Assembly (NCBI GenBank): GCA_016765335.1
Contig: JAESQE010000192.1
Span: 6,204 to 19,440, forward strand
DNA length: 13,237 nt
Direction of reading: 5' to 3'
Source: Planctomycetaceae bacterium
GTDB taxonomy: Bacteria > Planctomycetota > Planctomycetia > Planctomycetales > Planctomycetaceae
Part shown: one piece after another, positions 1 through 6,438 of the stretch
Layout: the number at the start of each line of letters is the position of its first letter
Position numbering within the stretch: the stretch's first letter is position 1
The notes under the pieces: generated by a model
Database searches by the model: none
Told to the model about the DNA's origin: nothing
What the model saw: only the letters and a program-made list of their open reading frames with translations
Translations under genes and position numbers: made by a program

Positions 1-2528
1 CGATGACAATCTGGGCCGATGAGCGGAAGCTGGGCACGGATGAATTGTTATTCACAATGCCTGCAACAGACTTTGAAATTCTGCTTGGGAAATTCAAAGC
101 GGTGCTTTCTGTCTATACGGTCGCACTCATTTTTTCCTGCACGAATCTGATCATGCTGAACCTGATCGGCAATCCCGATTCCGGCGTGCAGTTCACAACT
201 TACTTTGGCTACTGGCTCGCAGGGGCAGCGATGCTCAGTGCGGGTATGCTGGCTTCTTCGGTCACAAGTAACGCAGCGGTCGCGTTTGTGCTTGGTGCAG
301 TGTTTTGCTGTGTGCCCGTATTCATTTCTACATTTACTGATGTTGTTCTTTCCGGGTTGGCAACATTTCTACGAACATTTGGTGTTTCTAAAGAAGCAGT
401 ATTTGCAATTCTCCCTCAGCCAGGTGCAATGGACAATCTGACGATTGGGCATCATTTGAGTGACTTTTCGTTAGGGATTTTGCCCTTGGAAGGCACGGTC
501 TATTTTATCTGCCTGATCACATTCTTTCTTTATCTGAACTATGTTGTCATTTCGCGTCGCCACTGGAATACCGGGGAAGCTGGTAACTCGATGGGTTGGC
601 AATTTCTGGTACGTGGTCTTTGCTTAGCGATGATATTAGTGAGTGCGACAACACTTTCGATTGGTTCGATCAAACGATTCGATTTCACTGCAAAGAATCT
701 TTACACACTCAGTTCCACAACAACAAAAACGCTGACCGATATTGATTCGGAACGACCGATTAGAATCCAAGCGTATGTCAGTCCCGATGTTCCAGAAGAA
801 TATGCTGCTGTGCATAGCAATTTGGTAGGACTGTTGCGTGAATTTGAGAACAGAGGACACGGCAACGTCAACATACGAATGATTTCCGTTGAGCCGTACA
901 GCGAAGCAGCTGAAGAAGCTCGTCATTTCGGCATCCAGGCTCGAAAAGTTCAATCCGAACGAAATGGACAAATTACGGTTTCTGATGTTTATCTCGGTGC
1001 CAGAATTAGTAGCGGTAGCGATGAAGTCATCGTCCCGTTTTTTGATGTCGGGATGTCCGTCGAGTACGAACTGACTCGCTCTTTGCGCACCGTTTCCAGA
1101 GATTCCCGTCTGACTGTTGGGATTTTATCGACTGATGCTCGCGTGACCGGTGGATTCGATTCAGCAACATTTCGCTCTTTACCCGAGTGGCGAATCGTCC
1201 AGGAATTGAAGAAGCAGTACGTTGTCGAGAATGTTTCTCCCGATTCTCAAATTGATCAAGACAAATATGACGTTCTACTTGCGATTTTGCCTTCCACCTT
1301 AACTCAACCACAATTAGATAACTTTGTGGATTATGTCGGAAGCGGTAAGCCAACGTTAATTTTTGCCGACTCACTACCGGTATACGGCGGGGGGCGGGGC
1401 ATGCAGCTTGCTCCGCGGCAACCCAAGCCTCGTCAAGGCGGTGGTATGATGGGGCAACAACTTCCTCCAGAACAAAAAGGCGACAACGGGGCATTGACCT
1501 CACTGTTGAATGTTCTTGAAGTTGCCTGGGACAACGGAGAAGTTGTCTACGATAAGGACAATCCTCACCCACGCTTTTCCGATGCTGTTCGTCCTGAACT
1601 CGTATTTATTAGTTCGAAAAAATCGGTTCGAGAAGCCTTCAGCACCAAAAGTGAAATCACAAGTGGCCTTCAGGAAGTGCTGCTCTTCTTCCCGGGAACA
1701 GTTGTGCCACGCGAAAACAGCAATGTGATATTTACTCCACTGTTGAGAACCGGAGCGAAAAACTCTGGATTGCTAAAATGGGAAGATCTCATCACCAGCA
1801 ATCCGATGTTCGGCTTAAGTATGAACCCGAATCCAAAACGCATCAGTGACGAATACGCTCATGTGGTTGCTGCCAGAATCCAATCAAAAGACGATGGGAA
1901 CGCGAATCCTAATGCAGCCAAAGTGAATGCAATTTTAGTCGCTGACGTTGATATCGTTTCGGACGACATATTCAATATTGCCAATCAGCAACTATTTGAT
2001 ATGGAAATTGACAACGTGACGTTCGTGCTCAATTGTGTCGATTCGCTAGCTGGCGAAGAAGAATTCATCGCGTTACGAAAACGCAGAGACGATGCTCGGA
2101 CACTGAAATGGGTCGAAGATTTGACGACAAGTTCTGTCGAAAAGCGAAGTGAAGCAATCAGCAAAGCTCAGAAAATCGCGGAGGACACACTCAAAAAGTC
2201 CAGTGAGAAATTCGACGCCGATTTAAAAAAGGTCGAAGAGGACACAACCATGGATGAGCGAACAAAACTGAGCCAAATCCGAAGTCTTCAACAAGCTCGG
2301 GAACGAAAGCTCAAAGCTTTTGAACTGGAAATTAACCGAGAAGCTGAAGAGGAAATCCGAACAATCAAAGCCGAATCCGAACGGGAAATTAGTGCTGTTA
2401 AAGGCCTGTTCCGCTTTTGGGCCATTGTTCTGCCACCACTTCCAGCGATTCTACTGGGTCTGTTCATTGGCCTGAGCCGGTCAATGAGAGAACGAAAATC
2501 AATTATTGATGAGCGACTCGTTAAGTAA
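1..2528 (+). CDS. ABC-2 type permease fused to GldG-like auxiliary domain (5' partial)
   Basis: Inferred membrane component of a GldF/GldG-type ABC transporter; the substrate is unknown. The reading frame is open to the window edge (first full codon at 3). The N-terminus begins inside the conserved region following the first permease helices (WADERKLGTDELLFTMP), so the ATG at 3 is probably internal and the gene is truncated. Residues are counted from that ATG. Hydrophobic segments lie at about 33-55, 67-88, 92-111, 165-184 and 202-222 (permease part). A large soluble domain starting with RFDFTAKNLYTLS (about 225-680) matches the start of GldG/ABC_transp_aux proteins. Within it, about 462-486 is a Gly/Pro/Gln/Met-rich loop. 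A strongly charged Lys/Glu coiled coil spans about 690-800, followed by a final membrane helix at about 803-824 and a basic tail. GldF and GldG are separate proteins in Bacteroidetes gliding systems; the fused form occurs in other phyla. A partner ATPase gene is expected upstream, outside the window. Confidence 0.85.
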   Translation, partial: MTIWADERKLGTDELLFTMPATDFEILLGKFKAVLSVYTVALIFSCTNLIMLNLIGNPDSGVQFTTYFGYWLAGAAMLSAGMLASSVTSNAAVAFVLGAVFCCVPVFISTFTDVVLSGLATFLRTFGVSKEAVFAILPQPGAMDNLTIGHHLSDFSLGILPLEGTVYFICLITFFLYLNYVVISRRHWNTGEAGNSMGWQFLVRGLCLAMILVSATTLSIGSIKRFDFTAKNLYTLSSTTTKTLTDIDSERPIRIQAYVSPDVPEEYAAVHSNLVGLLREFENRGHGNVNIRMISVEPYSEAAEEARHFGIQARKVQSERNGQITVSDVYLGARISSGSDEVIVPFFDVGMSVEYELTRSLRTVSRDSRLTVGILSTDARVTGGFDSATFRSLPEWRIVQELKKQYVVENVSPDSQIDQDKYDVLLAILPSTLTQPQLDNFVDYVGSGKPTLIFADSLPVYGGGRGMQLAPRQPKPRQGGGMMGQQLPPEQKGDNGALTSLLNVLEVAWDNGEVVYDKDNPHPRFSDAVRPELVFISSKKSVREAFSTKSEITSGLQEVLLFFPGTVVPRENSNVIFTPLLRTGAKNSGLLKWEDLITSNPMFGLSMNPNPKRISDEYAHVVAARIQSKDDGNANPNAAKVNAILVADVDIVSDDIFNIANQQLFDMEIDNVTFVLNCVDSLAGEEEFIALRKRRDDARTLKWVEDLTTSSVEKRSEAISKAQKIAEDTLKKSSEKFDADLKKVEEDTTMDERTKLSQIRSLQQARERKLKAFELEINREAEEEIRTIKAESEREISAVKGLFRFWAIVLPPLPAILLGLFIGLSRSMRERKSIIDERLVK

Positions 2529-2611
2529 AGTCGCGATTCGGTCAAAGACAGAATTCGATTAATCACAATATTTTTTAACTACTTCAATTTTATATCTCTG
2601 TCTCTATCAGC

Positions 2612-2625
2612 CTCAAGGCCTTGAG
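2612..2625. repeat. Perfect 14-bp palindrome just upstream of the DUF4340 gene
   Basis: CTCAAGGCCTTGAG is a perfect palindrome that overlaps the start of the purine-rich GAGAGG (2625-2630) lying about 10 bases before the ATG at 2641. It could be a protein-binding site or a small hairpin that affects ribosome access. It could also be chance, since no second copy was noticed in the window. The rest of the gap (2529-2611) is AT-rich with no clear terminator. Confidence 0.3.
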
Positions 2626-2640
2626 AGAGGATCAATAACT

Positions 2641-4425
2641 ATGAATAATATGACACGCACACTGGTCTATGTTGCCGCAGCAGTCGTAATGTCTGCCTTG
2701 GCCATCTGGAAGGGCATGCCTACTCCGGAACTTAATTCTTCCCAGTTCTCAGACACCGGGAAAGAATACTATCCGGACTTTGAAAACCCGAACGAAGCGA
2801 CCGGTATCCGTGTTGTTGTCTTTGATGAAGAATCATCAGACATCAAACCGTTTGAAGTTCAATTCAAAAACGGCCTCTGGAGAATTCCGTCTCATTACGA
2901 TTACCCAGCTGACGGAGAAGAACAGCTCGCCAAAACAGCTGCTTCGCTAGTCGGTGTCAAACGAGGTGCCGTTGCAGGAGAATCAGAACTCGATAGCAAA
3001 CGCCTTGGCGTTGTTGATCCATTAACTGATGACGTAGCTCTGAAAGAATTCAGTGGGGATCGTTTAACCTTGACAAAAGGGGAAACCGTCCTTGTTGATT
3101 TGATTATTGGTAATCCGGTCCCAGACCGAAACGGATTCTATTACGTTCGAAAACCAGACGAAAAACTGACTTACATTGCTGAGTTGGAAATCGATCTTTC
3201 GACAAACTTCAGCGACTGGATCGAACCGGATCTATTGAAGATTGATCAAAACAAAGTCCGAAGAATTAACATTCGAGACTACGCTGTTGACGAAGCAAAA
3301 GGCTCGATTCTGATCAGCGATTATTTCGACCTCAACCGGGCTGATCAGGCTGGCCCCTGGAGCATGGAAGTTTTCGATCCAAAAACTCAAAAACCCATCG
3401 AAACGATCAGCGAATTGAAAACAGCTGAGGTTAATAATGTTTTGTCTGCATTGACAAGTTTGAAGATTGCTGGCGTGCGTCCTAAGCCTGCTTTTATTAG
3501 TAGCGATTTGAAACTGAACGGCGATGTCACACCGTCTCGGGAATCGAGCCTGTTTCTTTCACAAATGGGATTCTTCTTTGCTCCGAATGAGGAAAAACAG
3601 ATCTACGAACTCTTCTCCAACCAGGGAGATCTCACCGCGGTAACAGAAGATGGTGTCGCTTACACTCTTCGCTTCGGCGGAGTCTTTACCGGTGATGAAT
3701 TTGATGTCGAAGTAGGATCTACAAAACCAGATGGAGAAGAAGAACCTGCCGAAGAAGCAGAAGTCGCTGAAGGATTGACGAAAAACAGATACCTGTTTGT
3801 TTCAGTTCAATTCGATCCAACAGCACTGGGCGATATCCCTGTCAGACCGGTCCCTCCATCTGAGAAGAAACCGGAAGAAGCAGCGAAAAAGCCAGAGGCA
3901 ACCGAAGAGAAAAAAGTAGAGGAAAATTCGGACAAAGCTGCTGAATCAAAAACAGAGAAAAAAATCGAAATTGTACCTGCCAAGACCGAAGAAAAACCAG
4001 ACCCTCAAAAGGTCTACGAGGCTGCTCTTGTTAAGTACAATTCTGACTTGGAATCCTATAAGAAGAAAATTGAAGATGGGCTGATCCTTGTCGAAAAACT
4101 AAACCAACGCTTTGCTGACTGGTACTACGTGATTGATGCAACCAGCTTCGACAAACTGAACAAAGGACGTGTCGATCTGGTGGAAGTGGAAGAGCCAGTT
4201 CCAACGCAATCCACAGAACCTAAAGAGACTCCAGAGCCAACTGGCAAACCTGCTCCTAAAAAAGCTGAAACACCTAAAGAAACTCCGGAAAAACCCAAAG
4301 CCCCTGTCACCAAGAAGCCTGAACCCCCAAAAGCAACCGAAATTAAAAAACCGGCTTCAAAACCAGTTCCAGAACAACCAAAGCCGGAAGAACCTCCGAA
4401 AACAGAAGAAAAACCGGCCTCTTAA
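2641..4425 (+). CDS. DUF4340 domain-containing membrane-anchored protein
   Basis: 594 residues, biochemical role unknown. An N-terminal hydrophobic stretch at about 7-24 has no obvious cleavage site, so it looks like a signal anchor with the bulk of the protein outside the membrane. The middle (about 50-360) resembles DUF4340 proteins, which are typically encoded next to GldG-type ABC transporter subunits, as here. From about 364 onward the chain alternates Glu/Lys/Pro-rich low-complexity linkers with a more ordered block (about 458-518) that includes the run LNQRFADWYYVI. It ends in a roughly 75-residue Pro/Lys/Glu tail built on ETPKE/KKPE-like units. Start choice: GAGAGG lies 10 bases upstream of the ATG; a second ATG at 2650 is possible. 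The 112-bp gap to the preceding gene is compatible with one operon. The tail resembles wall- or periplasm-spanning linkers, but that is inference. Confidence 0.8.
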   Translation: MNNMTRTLVYVAAAVVMSALAIWKGMPTPELNSSQFSDTGKEYYPDFENPNEATGIRVVVFDEESSDIKPFEVQFKNGLWRIPSHYDYPADGEEQLAKTAASLVGVKRGAVAGESELDSKRLGVVDPLTDDVALKEFSGDRLTLTKGETVLVDLIIGNPVPDRNGFYYVRKPDEKLTYIAELEIDLSTNFSDWIEPDLLKIDQNKVRRINIRDYAVDEAKGSILISDYFDLNRADQAGPWSMEVFDPKTQKPIETISELKTAEVNNVLSALTSLKIAGVRPKPAFISSDLKLNGDVTPSRESSLFLSQMGFFFAPNEEKQIYELFSNQGDLTAVTEDGVAYTLRFGGVFTGDEFDVEVGSTKPDGEEEPAEEAEVAEGLTKNRYLFVSVQFDPTALGDIPVRPVPPSEKKPEEAAKKPEATEEKKVEENSDKAAESKTEKKIEIVPAKTEEKPDPQKVYEAALVKYNSDLESYKKKIEDGLILVEKLNQRFADWYYVIDATSFDKLNKGRVDLVEVEEPVPTQSTEPKETPEPTGKPAPKKAETPKETPEKPKAPVTKKPEPPKATEIKKPASKPVPEQPKPEEPPKTEEKPAS

Positions 4426-4443
4426 TCGTTCAGACAAACGATT
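4424..4443 (+). terminator. Hairpin at the DUF4340 stop codon, weak terminator candidate
   Basis: AATCGTT (4424-4430) and AACGATT (4437-4443) form a perfect 7-bp stem with a 6-nt loop, starting inside the TAA stop. There is no following T-run (the next bases are CGACTGAATTTCCC), so it may stabilise the mRNA 3' end or terminate only weakly. A new promoter begins 25 bases downstream, so some form of transcript end here would make sense. Confidence 0.35.
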
Positions 4444-4467
4444 CGACTGAATTTCCCAAAGCAGCGA

Positions 4468-4496
4468 TTGACTGTTTTGCCCCAGATTCATACAGT
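4468..4496 (+). promoter_or_regulatory. sigma70-like promoter of the cimA leader
   Basis: The -35 box TTGACT (4468-4473, 5/6 to consensus) and the -10 box TACAGT (4491-4496, 4/6) are separated by exactly 17 bases. Transcription would start near 4503, giving a 5' leader of roughly 250 bases before the cimA ATG and placing the leader-peptide ATG about 35 bases into the transcript. The position, directly upstream of the leader ORF and attenuator and downstream of the previous gene, supports it. Sigma70 consensus use in planctomycetes is assumed. Confidence 0.6.
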
Positions 4497-4537
4497 ATTT
4501 GCAAGTCGAGTCACTTTTTTATTGAAAACAGACGAAA

Positions 4538-4588
4538 ATGAACATCAGCGTGGTCATTATTGGATCCATTATTATTAGCCACCTTTAA
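4538..4588 (+). CDS. Ile/Val-rich attenuator leader peptide upstream of cimA
   Basis: A 16-codon ORF encodes MNISVVIIGSIIISHL and ends in TAA (4586-4588). Six of 16 residues are Ile (codons 3, 7, 8, 11, 12, 13), two are Val (5, 6) and the last is Leu, so nine of 16 are branched-chain. This is the expected make-up of an ilv-type leader peptide, where translation speed reports charged tRNA levels. The ribosome-binding site is weak (AGACGAAA before the ATG). The ORF sits between a promoter-like sequence and an intrinsic terminator, and the next gene is an isoleucine-pathway enzyme. Segment 1 of the RNA switch (4540-4551) lies within its first codons. It is too short for standard gene calling. 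The peptide itself probably has no function beyond sensing. Confidence 0.82.
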   Translation: MNISVVIIGSIIISHL

Positions 4589-4654
4589 AGGGTGACGCTG
4601 AGGTTCGTGGTATAAAAACAGAACTCCTCTCAGGTCACTCACCTGGGAGGAGTT
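4540..4654 (+). promoter_or_regulatory. Four-segment transcription attenuator controlling cimA
   Basis: Three mutually exclusive pairings can be read directly. Segment 1 GAACATCAGCGT (4540-4551) pairs with segment 2 ACGCTGAGGTTC (4595-4606), 11 of 12 positions. Segment 2 plus its 5' flank (4590-4606) pairs with segment 3: GGGTGAC (4590-4596) with GTCACTC (4634-4640, one G-U), CTGAG (4598-4602) with CTCAG (4629-4633), and GTTC (4603-4606) with GAAC (4621-4624), giving an antiterminator with one bulged G. Segment 3 (4622-4635) also pairs with segment 4 (4641-4654) as the terminator. A ribosome stalled on Ile codons 7-8 or 11-13 would mask segment 1 and leave segment 2 free, favouring readthrough. 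A ribosome reaching the stop at 4586-4588 would cover part of segment 2, favouring termination. No folding program was run. Confidence 0.82.
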
Positions 4655-4659
4655 TTTTT
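4622..4659 (+). terminator. Strong intrinsic terminator in the cimA leader
   Basis: AACTCCTCTCAGGT (4622-4635) and ACCTGGGAGGAGTT (4641-4654) form a 14-bp stem with a single G-U pair and a 5-nt CACTC loop. The right arm runs straight into seven T residues (4653-4659). It lies 92 bases before the cimA ATG and about 120 bases after the predicted transcription start, so it would cut the cimA transcript unless an alternative fold prevents it. This makes it the termination arm of the attenuator rather than just the end of the preceding operon. Confidence 0.92.
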
Positions 4660-4750
4660 GTTTTAACAACTCAGACTCCCAGCCCGTCCAAAGATCAACA
4701 AAGCACTCATCACCATTACGCAGCGACAAAAAATAAATTCGAGGGATTTC

Positions 4751-6331
4751 ATGGCTCATTTAGATATCTATGACACAACGCTTCGAGATGGTTCTCAGGG
4801 AGAAGGGATCAACTTCTCTTTGCAGGACAAACTGATGATCACTCAGAAACTGGATGATTTAGGCTTCGACTTTATCGAGGGGGGGTTCGCCGTTTCGAAT
4901 CAGAAAGATTCGGAATACTTTCAACGTGTCGCTGACATGGACCTGCGACATGCCAAAATTTGTGCATTTGGCATGACTCGTAAAAAGCAAATTGCAGCAG
5001 AGGATGACGGGGGGCTGATCGCGCTTCGAGACTCCAAAGCTCCGGTCTGCACAGTCGTTGGCAAAACCTGGGATCTGCATGTTACCGAGGTACTTCGTAT
5101 TGATGAGGCAGAAAACCTGGCTATGATTCGGGATTCCGTGGCGTATCTTCGAGCAGAAGGCCGCCGTGTGATTTATGATGCCGAACATTATTTCGATGGA
5201 TACGCCAACAATCCGGAATTCGCATTGAAAACAATCCAGGCTGCATCAGAAGCAGGTGCAGAACTAGTCTGCTTGTGTGACACCAATGGCGGTGCCCTTC
5301 CTGAGCAGGTTGCCATCGCGGTCCAGGCTGCAAAAGAAGCAATCGAAGCTCCGGTTGGAATACATTGTCATAACGATTCCGAACTAGCGGTCGCGAATAC
5401 TTTAATAGCCGTAGATTCTGGAGCAGTCCAAATCCAGGGAACGATCAACGGGATTGGCGAGCGATGCGGAAACGCCGATTTAATCAGTACGGTCGCCAAC
5501 TTAGTACTGAAAAAAGGACACGAAGCGCTCAACGAAGGAGCGGTTGCTCATTTGACCGAATTATCTCGATACGTCTACGAACTTTCCAACATGAACTTTC
5601 GGTCAACCCAGCCGTTTGTGGGGAGCAGTGCTTTTGCCCACAAAGGAGGCATGCACGTTCATGCGGTGAATCGATTAGCTTCGAGCTATGAACATATCAC
5701 TCCTGAAACCGTGGGCAACACACGAAAGATTCTGGTCAGCGAACTTTCGGGACGCTCTAACATTGTTGCTAAAACAACAAAATACAAGCTGGATCAAGAT
5801 AGCCAGTTGATGGCAGCCATCTTGAAAAGAGTCGAAGAGATGGAATATGTCGGGTATCAGTTTGAAGCTGCTGAGGCTTCGTTTGATTTGCTGATCAAAA
5901 AAGTCGCTCAAACGTATACTCCCAAATTTGACCGAATTCATTATCGCGTCAATGTGGAAACAGATGAAAAACACAACCCTGAAACCGAAGCCACCGTCAA
6001 GCTAAAAGTCAACGGCGACATCGAACATGTTGTTGCTGAAGGGGATGGACCGGTCAACGCGTTGGATAATGCGATTCGAAAAGCTCTTGTGCCGGCCTAC
6101 CCTGCACTGGCTCAAATGCAGTTGGTCGATTATAAGGTTCGTGTCATCAACTCCACCGAAGGGACCGCTGCACGAGTTCGTGTTGTCATTGAAAGTAAGG
6201 ATGACAAAGATGTCTGGAGCACAATCGGAGTCAGTGAAAACATCATCGAAGCCAGTTGGCTGGCACTCGTTGATAGCGTCGAGTACAAACTCTACAAAGA
6301 TGCAGGAGAGTTTGATTTCGCTAAAGATTGA
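4751..6331 (+). CDS. cimA: (R)-citramalate synthase
   Basis: Condenses pyruvate and acetyl-CoA to (R)-citramalate in the cytoplasm, the first step of threonine-independent isoleucine synthesis. The 526 residues fit the CimA subfamily of the isopropylmalate/homocitrate synthase family. Seen: TIM-barrel start DTTLRDGSQGEG (8-19) with the catalytic Arg-Asp pair (12-13); DAEHYFDGY (143-151) and CLCDTNGG (174-181), typical of CimA rather than LeuA; the metal-binding HCHND (205-209); NGIGERCGNAD (233-243); FAHKGGMHV (295-303); and a C-terminal LeuA-type regulatory dimer domain from about residue 385, which in this family binds the feedback inhibitor (probably Ile). AGGG-type ribosome-binding site at 4741-4745, 5 bases before the ATG. 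Controlled in cis by the upstream Ile/Val leader attenuator. The usual GGWPGxNPKD motif here reads GGFAVSNQKD (44-53). Biochemical specificity versus homocitrate synthase is inferred from family resemblance. Confidence 0.93.
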   Translation: MAHLDIYDTTLRDGSQGEGINFSLQDKLMITQKLDDLGFDFIEGGFAVSNQKDSEYFQRVADMDLRHAKICAFGMTRKKQIAAEDDGGLIALRDSKAPVCTVVGKTWDLHVTEVLRIDEAENLAMIRDSVAYLRAEGRRVIYDAEHYFDGYANNPEFALKTIQAASEAGAELVCLCDTNGGALPEQVAIAVQAAKEAIEAPVGIHCHNDSELAVANTLIAVDSGAVQIQGTINGIGERCGNADLISTVANLVLKKGHEALNEGAVAHLTELSRYVYELSNMNFRSTQPFVGSSAFAHKGGMHVHAVNRLASSYEHITPETVGNTRKILVSELSGRSNIVAKTTKYKLDQDSQLMAAILKRVEEMEYVGYQFEAAEASFDLLIKKVAQTYTPKFDRIHYRVNVETDEKHNPETEATVKLKVNGDIEHVVAEGDGPVNALDNAIRKALVPAYPALAQMQLVDYKVRVINSTEGTAARVRVVIESKDDKDVWSTIGVSENIIEASWLALVDSVEYKLYKDAGEFDFAKD

Positions 6332-6337
6332 TATCAC

Positions 6338-6397
6338 GTAAGGTTCGCTGTGCGGGCCAATTCGTTCCTGTTTCGTGGTCCGCACAGCGGACCCTAC
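6338..6397. repeat. 22-bp-arm inverted repeat between cimA and valS
   Basis: The left arm (6338-6359, GTAAGGTTCGCTGTGCGG...) and right arm (6376-6397, ...CCGCACAGCGGACCCTAC) pair over 22 positions with two G-U pairs and one mismatch, around a 16-nt loop. The core CGCTGTGCGG/CCGCACAGCG is perfect. There is no T-tract after it. It starts 6 bases after the cimA stop, so it could act as a transcript 3'-end stabiliser or weak terminator. The symmetric GTAnGG...CCCTAC ends look like a dispersed repeat (REP/MITE-like); from memory, similar GGTCCGC...GCGGACC elements recur in planctomycete genomes, which I cannot verify here. Only one copy was seen in the window. Confidence 0.7.
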
Positions 6398-6438
6398 ACT
6401 CTACACTCAAACCATAATATATATTCTTGCATTAACTT

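Noticed and set aside
636..971. Antisense and alternate-frame ORFs overlapping the large genes (for example 636-971, 1027-1572 and 6961-7566 on the - strand)
   Set aside because: They lie inside well-supported coding genes, show no recognisable domains and have no ribosome-binding sites, so they are shadows of the real frames.
3840..4420. Repeat-rich tract in the DUF4340 tail as a DNA repeat or CRISPR-like array
   Set aside because: The periodicity is irregular and comes from Lys/Pro/Glu codons in a continuous frame; there are no constant repeats with unique spacers.
4580..4610. Possible T-box riboswitch in the cimA leader (AAGGGTGACGC...GGTTCGTGG)
   Set aside because: The conserved T-box AGGGTGGNACCGCG sequence is not present and no specifier-loop stem was seen. 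The Ile-rich leader ORF and four-segment pairing explain the region better.
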